This document shows, in pieces, positions 25,283 to 33,591 of a DNA stretch of 64,000 nucleotides. Within the stretch, counting starts at the first letter, position 1, and each line of letters begins with the position of its first letter. Origin of the DNA: Cryobacterium sp. Y29 (lineage in GTDB: Bacteria > Actinomycetota > Actinomycetes > Actinomycetales > Microbacteriaceae); assembly GCF_002929825.1 (NCBI RefSeq), contig NZ_PJJN01000026.1:1-64000 (forward strand), read 5' to 3'. Below the pieces are notes generated by a model. It had not been told where the DNA came from. It searched no databases and saw only the letters and a program-made list of their open reading frames with translations. The position numbers were made by a program, and so were the translations under genes.

Positions 25283-25320
25283 CATGCCAGGCAGACAGTT
25301 CACACTGACGAAGTCAGAAG

Positions 25321-26541
25321 CTAGACACGCTCGAGGGCGTAACCCTCTTCGCCGTGCACACTCGTGTCGATCCCGGCCAGTTCGTCTTCGTTCTTGATGC
25401 GAAAGCCGATGGTCTTCTCGATCGCGAGGCCAAGCAGGTACGCGACGATGAAGGAGTAGACGAGAACCGAAAAGCCTGCAATGGCCTGCACCGCGAGCTG
25501 ACCGAGGTCGCCTCCGGTGAAGAGTCCCGTGTTGATGGCGAAGAAGCCGAGGTACAGGGTGCCGATGATGCCACCGACGAGGTGGATGCCGACGACGTCG
25601 AGCGAGTCGTCGAAGCCGAGCTTGAACTTGAGTTCAACGGCGAGGGCGCAAACGGCGCCGGAGAGTCCGCCGAGCAGGAGTGCCCAACCCGGCTCCAGGT
25701 TGGCGCAGGCCGGGGTGATGGCGACGAGGCCGGCAACAGCGCCCGATGCTGCGCCCACCGAGGTGGCTTTGCCGTCCTTGAACTTCTCCACGAGCATCCA
25801 GGCGAGGATGGCCGCTGCCGTGGCGCCCAGGGTGTTGATAACGATGATGCCGACATTGGCGAGGCCATTGAGCCATTCAGCACCGGCGTTGAAACCGAAC
25901 CAGCCGAACCAGAGAATCGAGGCGCCGATGAGCACGAGTGGTACATTGTGCGGTTTGGTGATGCCCTTCTGGAACCCGACGCGCTTGCCGAGCACCAGGG
26001 CCAGCGCGAGGGCTGCGGCACCGGCATTGATGTGCACCGCGGTACCACCGGCATAATCGATGACGCTCGGCAGGCCCAACGTTTCACCGAGCTTCATGAT
26101 CCAGCCGCCGCCCCAGACCCAGGCTGCGACCGGGAAGTAGACGAGGGTCGCCCAGATACCCGCGAAGATCATCCAGGATCCGAACTTCGCCCGGTCGGCC
26201 ACAGCCCCGCTGATGAGCGCAACGGTGATGATGGCGAATGTGGCACCGTAGGTGGCGCCGAGCAGGTCGATGCTACCCGTCTCTCCCATGGCGAGATTGC
26301 CCAGACCGAAGTCGGAGAACGGATTGCCGGCGAATTCGGTGGGACCGTTCACTGCGCTCATGTTGTAGCCGTAGAGAATCCACAGGACGCTGATGAGGCC
26401 CAGTGCACCAAAGCTCATCATCATCATGCTGATGACGCTTTTAGCCTTGACCAGCCCGCCATAGAAGAAGGCGACACCCGGTGTCATGAACAACACGAGC
26501 GCGGTGGCGGTCAGCCCCCAGGCAATGCTTCCGGTTTCCAT
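25321..26541 (-). CDS. amtB: ammonium transporter
   Basis: 406 aa, eleven hydrophobic segments. Family signatures are plain: LFMTPGVAFFYGGLVKAKS near the start, the signature region DYAGGTAVHINAGAAALALAL, FNAGAEWLNGL, and HLVGGIIGTLYLGFF with the conserved pore His; TGLFTGGDLGQLAVQ and the cytoplasmic tail follow. It conducts ammonium into the cell under nitrogen limitation. No glnK or glnD lies downstream. Four 5-mers in GlnR-box spacing lie about 85-120 nt upstream, so nitrogen control by GlnR is likely. Confidence 0.95.
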   Translation of the reverse strand: METGSIAWGLTATALVLFMTPGVAFFYGGLVKAKSVISMMMMSFGALGLISVLWILYGYNMSAVNGPTEFAGNPFSDFGLGNLAMGETGSIDLLGATYGATFAIITVALISGAVADRAKFGSWMIFAGIWATLVYFPVAAWVWGGGWIMKLGETLGLPSVIDYAGGTAVHINAGAAALALALVLGKRVGFQKGITKPHNVPLVLIGASILWFGWFGFNAGAEWLNGLANVGIIVINTLGATAAAILAWMLVEKFKDGKATSVGAASGAVAGLVAITPACANLEPGWALLLGGLSGAVCALAVELKFKLGFDDSLDVVGIHLVGGIIGTLYLGFFAINTGLFTGGDLGQLAVQAIAGFSVLVYSFIVAYLLGLAIEKTIGFRIKNEDELAGIDTSVHGEEGYALERV

Positions 26542-26625
26542 AGAATTGTCCTCACGCGTCTCAAATGTGCAGGGCGTAGCGCGAGGCGATCCACCTCGGA
26601 TACGAGTCCAGTATCTGAGGTGACT

Positions 26626-26663
26626 GTTACAACAAACGTTCCGACGTGTTTCGTTGCGGTTAC
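26626..26663 (-). promoter_or_regulatory. candidate GlnR box upstream of amtB
   Basis: Read on the reverse strand: GTAAC, 6 nt, GAAAC, 6 nt, GAACG, 6 nt, GTAAC. The consensus is gTnAC-n6-GaAAC-n6-gTnAC-n6-GaAAC. The first two elements match exactly, the fourth in four of five bases, the third poorly. Spacing is exact throughout. Position upstream of amtB fits the GlnR regulon. Confidence 0.55.
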
Positions 26664-26698
26664 GGGCGCTGGCAAATTGTTAACGCCAGATTTCAGGG

Positions 26699-27751
26699 TC
26701 ATTCGGTGTGCGGCGGCAACTCTCCCGTAGTGAGGGCGACCATGCGTGACTGCGACCGCTGGTATTTCTTGCGATATCCGCCTGCCATCATCTCGTCGTC
26801 GAACACCTCATTGAGCGGACGCCCACTGGCCACGATCGGAATCTCAGCGTCATAGACGCGGTCAATGAACGCGACCAGACGTAGGGCGTCCGACTGATCG
26901 GTCAGGAGAAAGACGCCCCGCAGAGCAATAACCTCGACGTCACGAATGACCTTGATGTATTTGGACGGATGCACGGTGCCCAGGTGACGAATCAGGGAAC
27001 CGAAGTCATCTTCGGTCACTTTGGAACCACGCTTTAGCAAAGTGTTGACGAGGTGTTCACGTGCCTCGGGCTCAACCGCCACGGCCTGCCCGGTGACGTT
27101 GCGCCGACGGTAGTCGAGACCGTCGATGCGCAGGGTCTCGAAGTTGGCGCTCATCGCCGAGATCTCGCGGAGAAAGTCCTGCGCGGCAAATCTGCCCTCG
27201 CCGAGCGAGTTGGGCGGGGTGTTCGACGTGGCGGCGACGCGGGTGCCGGTGGCGACGAGTTCGCCGAGCAGTCGGGTCATCACCATGGTGTCGCCCGGAT
27301 CGTCGAGCTCGAACTCGTCAATGCAGATAAGTTTCGCGCTGCGCAGCTCCTTGATGGTCTCCTGATAGCCGAGGGCGCCCACGAGGGCGGTGTACTCGAT
27401 GAAGGTGCCAAAGTATTTCGGGCCGGTCGAGGCATGCCAGAGCGCTGCGAGCAGGTGCGTCTTGCCGACACCGAAGCCGCCATCGAGGTAGATGCCCGGT
27501 AGGTCGTCCTTCGCTTGCCGGCGGCGGGAAAAGAATCCGGCCGGGCGGGGGTTCACGAATTCCTGCAGCTTCTCGACGGCCGCGACCTGGGACGGGTAGT
27601 CATGATCCGGCCGGTAGTTCTCGAACGAGGCGTGTTCAAACTGGGGAGGCGGCACCAGTTCGGCCACTATTTCCCGGCCCGTGATGCTCGGAGTTCGGTC
27701 GGCCAATTGCGGAACCGTGTGGTGCGCCTTCTCGTGGGCCTCTGGTGCCAT
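26699..27751 (-). CDS. zapE: AFG1/ZapE-family cell division ATPase
   Basis: 350 aa from ATG 27751; the open frame further upstream crosses into the divergent promoter region. P-loop ATPase of the AFG1/ZapE group: Walker [15 protein letters not shown], Walker [12 protein letters not shown], sensor region [17 protein letters not shown], and the typical C-terminal [17 protein letters not shown] and [14 protein letters not shown]. ZapE acts on Z-ring dynamics in proteobacteria; in actinobacteria the exact role is not settled. Divergent from the sulfurtransferase gene. Confidence 0.88.
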   Translation of the reverse strand: MAPEAHEKAHHTVPQLADRTPSITGREIVAELVPPPQFEHASFENYRPDHDYPSQVAAVEKLQEFVNPRPAGFFSRRRQAKDDLPGIYLDGGFGVGKTHLLAALWHASTGPKYFGTFIEYTALVGALGYQETIKELRSAKLICIDEFELDDPGDTMVMTRLLGELVATGTRVAATSNTPPNSLGEGRFAAQDFLREISAMSANFETLRIDGLDYRRRNVTGQAVAVEPEAREHLVNTLLKRGSKVTEDDFGSLIRHLGTVHPSKYIKVIRDVEVIALRGVFLLTDQSDALRLVAFIDRVYDAEIPIVASGRPLNEVFDDEMMAGGYRKKYQRSQSRMVALTTGELPPHTE

Positions 27752-27905
27752 GCTGAATCGCCCGTTCTCGTTCTTCGTGCTGCGAATGCGCAGTGTGTGC
27801 AAGTGCGCTGGGTGCCGGCACCGCGTAGATTTATGGGGTGGACCAGATAAGCCTAATCCGCGGTCAACCCAAATCCGTATGCATCCGCTGCCCACTGGAG
27901 GTTAC

Positions 27906-28811
27906 ATGTCTGCCCCGTTCGATCCCACCGAGAAGTTTGCCACCTACGCCCACCCTTCCAGACTGGTTTCCACCGATTGGCTCGCCGAACACCGCAATGA
28001 CGCCGGACTGGTCGTGGTCGAATCCGACGAAGACGTCTTGCTGTACGAAGTGGGACACATCCCCGGCTCAGTGAAAATCGATTGGCACACAGACCTCAAC
28101 GACAAGGTCAACCGCGACTACATCGAGGGCGCCGCCTTCGCCGCCCTCATGGGAAGCAAGGGCATCACCCGCGATAGCACCGTGGTCATCTACGGCGACA
28201 AGAGCAACTGGTGGGCCGCCTACGCCCTGTGGGTTTTCACCCTGTTCGGCCACGACGATGTTCGCCTGCTCGACGGTGGGCGCACGAAATGGCTTGCCGA
28301 GGCGCGCGAGATGACAACGGATGCCACCTCCGTCACCCCCACGGAATACCCGGTGGTCTCGCGTAACGACGCCCCGATTCGCGCCTTCAAGAACGACGTG
28401 CTCGCCCATTTTGGCAACCCGCTCATTGATGTGCGCTCCGACGACGAGTACAGCGGCGTCCGCACGACGATGCCCGCTTACCCGGAGGAGGGAGCCCTGC
28501 GCGGCGGCCACATTCCTACAGCAGCGTCTGTTCCGTGGGCCAGGGCCGCGGACACCGATTCCACTTTTCGCACCCGCACCGAGCTGGACGACATCTACCG
28601 CGGGGAAGCAGGCCTGTCGGACGGCGACGACGTGATCGCCTATTGCCGCATCGGTGAGCGGTCGAGTCACACCTGGTTTGTGCTGACCTACCTGCTCGGC
28701 TTCGAGAATGTGCGTAACTACGACGGTTCCTGGACCGAGTGGGGCAACGCCGTCGCCGTGCCGATCGCGGTCGGTACCGAACCCGGTGCCGCGCCGGCAC
28801 CACGCCCATGA
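27906..28811 (+). CDS. sseA: thiosulfate/3-mercaptopyruvate sulfurtransferase
   Basis: 301 aa from ATG 27906. Two rhodanese domains: the first (about 20-140) has [20 protein letters not shown] and the second (about 165-290) has [27 protein letters not shown] and the active-site loop [11 protein letters not shown] with the nucleophilic Cys. It transfers sulfane sulfur from thiosulfate or mercaptopyruvate. Its TGA overlaps the ATG of sufE by 4 nt, so the pair is one operon linking sulfur supply to Fe-S assembly. Symbol by homology; cysA-type naming is also used in actinobacteria. Confidence 0.9.
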   Translation: MSAPFDPTEKFATYAHPSRLVSTDWLAEHRNDAGLVVVESDEDVLLYEVGHIPGSVKIDWHTDLNDKVNRDYIEGAAFAALMGSKGITRDSTVVIYGDKSNWWAAYALWVFTLFGHDDVRLLDGGRTKWLAEAREMTTDATSVTPTEYPVVSRNDAPIRAFKNDVLAHFGNPLIDVRSDDEYSGVRTTMPAYPEEGALRGGHIPTAASVPWARAADTDSTFRTRTELDDIYRGEAGLSDGDDVIAYCRIGERSSHTWFVLTYLLGFENVRNYDGSWTEWGNAVAVPIAVGTEPGAAPAPRP

Positions 28812-29236
28812 GCGCAGACCTGCTAGCGGAGATTCGGGAGGATTTTCTGGCACTCGAACAGAAGGACCGTCTGCTCTTGCTGCTCGAGTTCGCCAATGAC
28901 CTGCCGGAACTTCCGAAAAATTTTCAGGATCACCCCGACCTGCTCGAGCGTGTCGTCGAATGCCAATCGCCGGTTTTTATTTTCGTCGACCTGGACGCCG
29001 GCGGTGCCTTCCACCTGCACGCCACTGCTCCGCGCGAGTCGCCGACCACGCGGGGGTTTGCGTCAATCCTCGCCCAGGGGCTCGACGGCCTGAGCGCCCA
29101 GCAGGTGCTCGCCGTTCCCGATGACTATCCCCAGTCCATCGGCTTGAGCGAAGCCGTCTCTCCGCTGCGCCTGCGCGGCATGAGCGCCATGCTTGGCCGG
29201 GCCAAACGTCAGCTCCGAGAGCGACTCGCTGCTTGA
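28808..29236 (+). CDS. sufE: SufE-type cysteine desulfurase activator
   Basis: 142 aa from ATG 28808 (ATGA overlap with the sulfurtransferase gene). Signatures: a helical start [29 protein letters not shown], and [16 protein letters not shown] with the sulfur-accepting Cys; then [21 protein letters not shown]. SufE takes sulfur from SufS and passes it to the Fe-S scaffold. The last 28 nt overlap the 3' end of the convergent hydrolase gene. Confidence 0.93.
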   Translation: MSADLLAEIREDFLALEQKDRLLLLLEFANDLPELPKNFQDHPDLLERVVECQSPVFIFVDLDAGGAFHLHATAPRESPTTRGFASILAQGLDGLSAQQVLAVPDDYPQSIGLSEAVSPLRLRGMSAMLGRAKRQLRERLAA

Positions 29237-30477
29237 GGCGTTGGCAACTGCGCCAGCCAAGCTGCGATTTCTTCGTTCCACCGATCGGGGTCGTAGTTCC
29301 ATAGCTTCGTGTGTCTGGCTTCGGTAAAAGCAACGAAGGTCACCATGTCGGGCCGTCGGTCGGCGAGTCGACGCGACCCGGTCGGGGGCACGAAACCATC
29401 GTCCTCGCTGTGCAACAGAAGAACGGGACGGTGCACGTCGCGGGCGCGTTCCACAAAGTCGAGCCTGGCAAAATCAATGGGAGCGTCTTGCCCGGTCAGG
29501 CGCCGGGCCCAGCGCGCCCCCAGCACAACGACAGCGCCGCGAGCGATCAGCCTCGGCAACTTACGATCTGTGGCCTGCGCGTCAACAACATCTCGCCAGT
29601 CGATGACCGGCGATTCCAGCACGACACCGACGATCAGGTCCGCGCGTCCACCGCGGGTCAGCGTCTGCAACACCACGGCACCGCCCATCGACCAACCCAT
29701 CAGCACGATGCTCGTCGCCCCGTGCGCGGCGGCGTAGTCGATGGCGGCGTCCACGTCGGGCCATTCGGTGTCGCCGAGGCCGTAACGGCGATCAGTGCTG
29801 GCGGGAGCGTCGCCGTCGTTTCGGTAAGAGACGAGCAACGAGGTGTAGCCGGCCGCGTGAAATACCGGCACGGCCCGTAAAGCCTCCTCGCGGCGCACGG
29901 CCCGGCCGTGCACTTGGATCACCCACCCTGTCGAACGGATGGCGGCATCCGCTGGAACGAGCCAGGCGGGCGCTGGCCCCACGGGAGTTCGAATGATGAC
30001 CTCAGCCCAGGCGAAACCAAGGTCGGCGGGGCTGGTGTACAGCCAGCCGCTGAACCGACCTCGGCGAGCAGCGGCGAGGTCGCCGTAGTCCACCGTGAGG
30101 ATGCGCCGGGTGACGGTCACGGCCGAGCGCGCGGTAATCTCACCGACCCGCGCATGCCCGGTGCCCGCACTGAAGAAGAAGCTGTAGTCACCCGCAAGGA
30201 CGGAATCGCGATGGCGTTGCAGTGTGATCGTGCCGCTCGGCAGGTCGACCGCAACAACCCGGGTGTCATCGCTACGGGCTGCGGGCGGTGTGACAATGGT
30301 CTTCGCCATGACCCCCGCAAGCACACCGGCGGCACCGACGATGGCCACGGCAGAGCCGGCGATGACGATGCCGGTGACGCCGAGAATCGCGCGCAAAACG
30401 TGATCATGACGCCTGTTTGGGGGCTGTGGGTCGTGCACGTGCACCTCCGACTGATCGGCGTGCCTCACGGACAACAC
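29209..30477 (-). CDS. membrane-anchored alpha/beta hydrolase
   Basis: 422 aa. Near the N-terminus one membrane helix VLRAILGVTGIVIAGSAVAIVGA (in part) anchors the protein. After a beta-rich region (about 60-170) comes the hydrolase fold: HGRAVRREE, the nucleophile elbow MGWSMGG, the acid in LLLHSEDDGFVPP and the final His in TEARHTKLWNY. Such proteins are usually esterases or lipases of unknown substrate at the cell surface. Start may be GTG 30477 or GTG 30468. It is divergent from DUF3000 and overlaps sufE at the 3' end. Confidence 0.85.
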   Translation of the reverse strand: MLSVRHADQSEVHVHDPQPPNRRHDHVLRAILGVTGIVIAGSAVAIVGAAGVLAGVMAKTIVTPPAARSDDTRVVAVDLPSGTITLQRHRDSVLAGDYSFFFSAGTGHARVGEITARSAVTVTRRILTVDYGDLAAARRGRFSGWLYTSPADLGFAWAEVIIRTPVGPAPAWLVPADAAIRSTGWVIQVHGRAVRREEALRAVPVFHAAGYTSLLVSYRNDGDAPASTDRRYGLGDTEWPDVDAAIDYAAAHGATSIVLMGWSMGGAVVLQTLTRGGRADLIVGVVLESPVIDWRDVVDAQATDRKLPRLIARGAVVVLGARWARRLTGQDAPIDFARLDFVERARDVHRPVLLLHSEDDGFVPPTGSRRLADRRPDMVTFVAFTEARHTKLWNYDPDRWNEEIAAWLAQLPTPQAASRSRS

Positions 30478-30502
30478 CCAGAAAAAACTCTAGTCTGCAG
30501 AC

Positions 30503-31093
30503 GTGCCCGAAACAGATCAATCGCTCCCCGCGGAGTTTGCTGCGGCGTTGACAGCGATTCGTCGTGCCACGAGCCGGGCCGAACTGGTCGTCACCGAAAT
30601 TGCCGCTCCCGCACAACTCGCCCCGTATTCGATCGCCTTGGCCGCCAATATCCGGCCGGTGCGGCATGGCAGCGACTCCGAACTGGGAACCGGCCGATTC
30701 ATCCTGCTGTACGACCCGGAGGAACCAGAAAGCTGGAATGGCGCCTTCCGCGTCGTCTGTTTCGCGCACGCTCCGCTTGAGGTCGAGATCGGGCTCGACC
30801 CGTTTTTGGCCGAGGTCACCTGGACGTGGCTCGTCGATGCCCTCGACTCGCGCAAGGCCAAGTACACCGCGGCCTCCGGAACGGCGACTAAAATAATCTC
30901 ATCAGGCTTTGGCGCACTCGCCAAACAGGGAGATGGTGCGCAGATTGAGCTGCGTGCGTCGTGGACGCCCCTGAATCACAATCTCACCGCCCACGTCGAG
31001 GGGTGGGGCGAGCTGCTGTGCATGCTCGCCGGACTCCCTCCCGCTGGGGAAGGAGTCAGCATGTTATCAGCACGCCGAGCAGCCCGTGGCTGA
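30503..31093 (+). CDS. DUF3000 family protein
   Basis: 196 aa from GTG 30503. Family signatures: AEFAAALTAIRRATSRAELVVTE (in part), RFILLYDPEEPESWNGAFRVV, AEVTWTWLVDALDSR, SGFGALAKQG and ELRASWTPL with HVEGWGELLCMLAGLPP. DUF3000 is confined to actinobacteria and almost always sits just before the RNase D gene, as here (8-nt overlap), so the two probably act together; the biochemical role is unknown. Confidence 0.9.
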   Translation: MPETDQSLPAEFAAALTAIRRATSRAELVVTEIAAPAQLAPYSIALAANIRPVRHGSDSELGTGRFILLYDPEEPESWNGAFRVVCFAHAPLEVEIGLDPFLAEVTWTWLVDALDSRKAKYTAASGTATKIISSGFGALAKQGDGAQIELRASWTPLNHNLTAHVEGWGELLCMLAGLPPAGEGVSMLSARRAARG

Positions 31094-32288
31094 ATCGCAC
31101 CACCATGTCATCGACACTCGAGAGGCGTACCTCGCCGCGACGGCCGCTCTGGCCGCCGGGAACGGGCCGGTTGGGGTCGACGCGGAACGGGCATCCGGTT
31201 TCACCTACTCGCAACGCGCGTACCTGATTCAAATTTACCGTCGCGGCGCCGGTACGTTCCTGTTCGACCCGCCGCCGATCGGCAACTTCAGCGAGTTGAA
31301 CGATTCGCTCGCCGACGCCGAGTGGGTTTTGCATGCCGCGAGCCAGGATCTCGCCTGCCTGCGCGAGGTCGGACTCGACCCGGCCCACATCTTCGATACC
31401 GAGCTCGCCGCCCGGCTGCTCGGCATCCCGCGGGTCGGCCTCGGCACCGTGGTGGAAGAGCTGCTCGGAATCCACCTCGCCAAGGAGCATTCTGCCGCGA
31501 ATTGGTCGACCCGGCCGCTGCCCGAATCGTGGCTGGTGTACGCCGCTCTCGACGTCGAGCTACTGCCGGACCTGCGCGACCGCATGGTCGACCTGCTCGC
31601 CGAGTCCGATAAGACCGACATTGCCGACCAGGAGTTCGCCGCAACCCTGGCCAAAGGGGCCAAGGCTGCGCGCATTGATCCTTGGCGGCGACTGGCGGGC
31701 ATCCACTCCCTGCACGGACAGCGCAATCTGGCCGTTGCCCGCGAATTGTGGCTTGCCCGTGATGAATTCGCCCGTGACGTCGATGTCTCCCCCGGGCGCC
31801 TCGTTCCCGACGCTTCCTTGCTCGCCGCCGCACGCGTGCTGCCGGCAACGAGACAGGCCCTGGCCGATCTGCGCGAGTTCAGCGGTCGCGCCAGTCGCAC
31901 TGAGCTCGAACGCTGGTGGGCCGCCATTGAGCGCGGTCGAACGACGACCGACCTGCCAGCGCTCAAGGCGACCAGCGACACCCTGCCGCCGCCGCGCGCC
32001 TGGGCCGACCGCAATCCGGAGGCCGATGTGCGTTATCGGGCGGCGCGCGCTGCGCTGCAGACTGTCACGGATGAACTCGAGATTCCCCTCGAGAATCTGC
32101 TCACCCCGGACTACCTGCGTCGGGTGTCGTGGTCGCCGCCAGAACCGGCTGACACGGCATCCGTTGGGCAGGCCCTCAGTGTTTTAGGAGCCCGGCGCTG
32201 GCAAATTGACGTGACCGCACAATTAATAGCGGATGCTTTTGTAGAGATTCCACAAACAGCCGATCGCATCTCGGATCTGAAGTCGTAG
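31086..32288 (+). CDS. rnd: ribonuclease D (HRDC domain-containing)
   Basis: 400 aa from GTG 31086, overlapping DUF3000 by 8 nt. DEDD-type 3'-5' exoribonuclease domain (1-200): VGVDAERASGF, WVLHAASQDLACL and VYAALDVELLPDL are the three exo motifs with their acidic residues. An HRDC domain follows (about 220-300: LARDEFARDVDVSPGRLVPD), and a second HRDC-like part ends the protein. It trims tRNA and other stable RNA 3' ends. Confidence 0.92.
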   Translation: MAESHHHVIDTREAYLAATAALAAGNGPVGVDAERASGFTYSQRAYLIQIYRRGAGTFLFDPPPIGNFSELNDSLADAEWVLHAASQDLACLREVGLDPAHIFDTELAARLLGIPRVGLGTVVEELLGIHLAKEHSAANWSTRPLPESWLVYAALDVELLPDLRDRMVDLLAESDKTDIADQEFAATLAKGAKAARIDPWRRLAGIHSLHGQRNLAVARELWLARDEFARDVDVSPGRLVPDASLLAAARVLPATRQALADLREFSGRASRTELERWWAAIERGRTTTDLPALKATSDTLPPPRAWADRNPEADVRYRAARAALQTVTDELEIPLENLLTPDYLRRVSWSPPEPADTASVGQALSVLGARRWQIDVTAQLIADAFVEIPQTADRISDLKS

Positions 32289-32385
32289 AAACCTGCAAAC
32301 GATTCGAGGGGCCCATTTGGGTCACCCTAGGATCGGTTCAGAGCTAACAGGCCGCTTCGGATCTGTTTGACGTACGGGAGGCATT

Positions 32386-33591
32386 GTGGCCGAGAGAGCA
32401 GAAGTCGTTTTTGTGGATGGAGTTCGAACCCCGTTCGGACGCGCCGGCGACAAGGGTATGTACTGGAATACCCGAGCGGACGACCTCGTCGTCAAGGCGA
32501 TGATCGGGCTGATGGAACGAAACCCCGGTGTACCGCCCGACCGCATCGATGATGTCGCTATCGCAGCCACGACCCAGACCGGCGACCAGGGTTTGACCCT
32601 CGGGCGTACCGCCTCTCTACTGGCCGGTCTTCCGAAATCGGTCCCCGGTTTTGCGATTGACCGCATGTGCGCCGGAGCGATGACTGCCGTCACCATGATG
32701 GGGTCCTCCATCGGTTTCGGCGCTTACGACCTCGCCATCGCCGGCGGCGTCGAGCACATGGGCCGCCACCCGATGGGGTTCGGGGCAGACCCGAACCCGC
32801 GGTTCCTCTCCGAGCGGCTGGTCAGCGAAGACGCCCTGAACATGGGTGCCACCGCCGAACGCATTCACGACCGGTTCCCCGAGTACACCAAGGAACGCTC
32901 CGATCGGTTCGCGCTGCGCAGCCAGCAGAAGGTCGCGGCCGCCTACGAGGCCGGAAACATTCAGCCCGACCTGATTCCCATTGCCACCCGCAGCGAATCC
33001 GGGTGGGGCCTCGCCACCCGCGACGAAGCACCGCGCCCGGACACCACACTCGAGGGCCTCGCAACCCTCCGCACGCCGTTCCGGTCGCATGGCCGCGTCA
33101 CGGCGGGCAACGCGTCCGGTCTGAACGACGGCGCATCCGCTTGCCTGATGGCGAGCGGCGCCACGGCCAGGGAACTCGGCCTCGGCGTGAAGATGACCAT
33201 GATTAGCTTCGCCTTTGCCGGCGTGGAACCGGAGGTCATGGGCCTGGGGCCGGTGCCCTCCACCGAGAAAGCACTGCGCAAGGCCGGCCTGTCGATCACC
33301 GACATCGGTTTGTTCGAGCTCAACGAAGCCTTTGCCGTACAGGTCATCTCCTTTCTCGACCACTTCGGCATCGACGACGACGATCCCCGTGTAAACGAGT
33401 ACGGCGGGGCGATCGCGCTGGGGCATCCGCTCGCCTCCTCCGGCGTTCGACTGATGAACCAGCTCGCCCACCAGTTCAAATCGCACCCCGAGGTGCGCTA
33501 CGGCCTCACCGCAATGTGCGTCGGCCTCGGCCAGGGCGGCTCCGTGATTTGGGAAAACCCGCACTTCAACAAGAAGGCAGCCAAACGATGA
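32386..33591 (+). CDS. fadA: acetyl-CoA acyltransferase (thiolase)
   Basis: 401 aa from GTG 32386. Thiolase signatures in order: nucleophilic Cys in IDRMCAGAMTAV (about 90), GGVEHMGRHPMG, RVTAGNASGLNDGA, LFELNEAFAVQ, GHPLASSGVRL with the catalytic His, and MCVGLGQGGSVIWE with the second Cys. It cleaves 3-ketoacyl-CoA to acetyl-CoA in fatty acid beta-oxidation. Its TGA overlaps the fadB ATG by 4 nt: a two-gene beta-oxidation operon. Confidence 0.94.
   Translation: MAERAEVVFVDGVRTPFGRAGDKGMYWNTRADDLVVKAMIGLMERNPGVPPDRIDDVAIAATTQTGDQGLTLGRTASLLAGLPKSVPGFAIDRMCAGAMTAVTMMGSSIGFGAYDLAIAGGVEHMGRHPMGFGADPNPRFLSERLVSEDALNMGATAERIHDRFPEYTKERSDRFALRSQQKVAAAYEAGNIQPDLIPIATRSESGWGLATRDEAPRPDTTLEGLATLRTPFRSHGRVTAGNASGLNDGASACLMASGATARELGLGVKMTMISFAFAGVEPEVMGLGPVPSTEKALRKAGLSITDIGLFELNEAFAVQVISFLDHFGIDDDDPRVNEYGGAIALGHPLASSGVRLMNQLAHQFKSHPEVRYGLTAMCVGLGQGGSVIWENPHFNKKAAKR

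Noticed and set aside
25354..26730. 458-aa forward frame opposite amtB
   Set aside because: Shadow of amtB in high-GC DNA; composition is extreme in Asp, Glu, Gly and His and no ribosome site is present.
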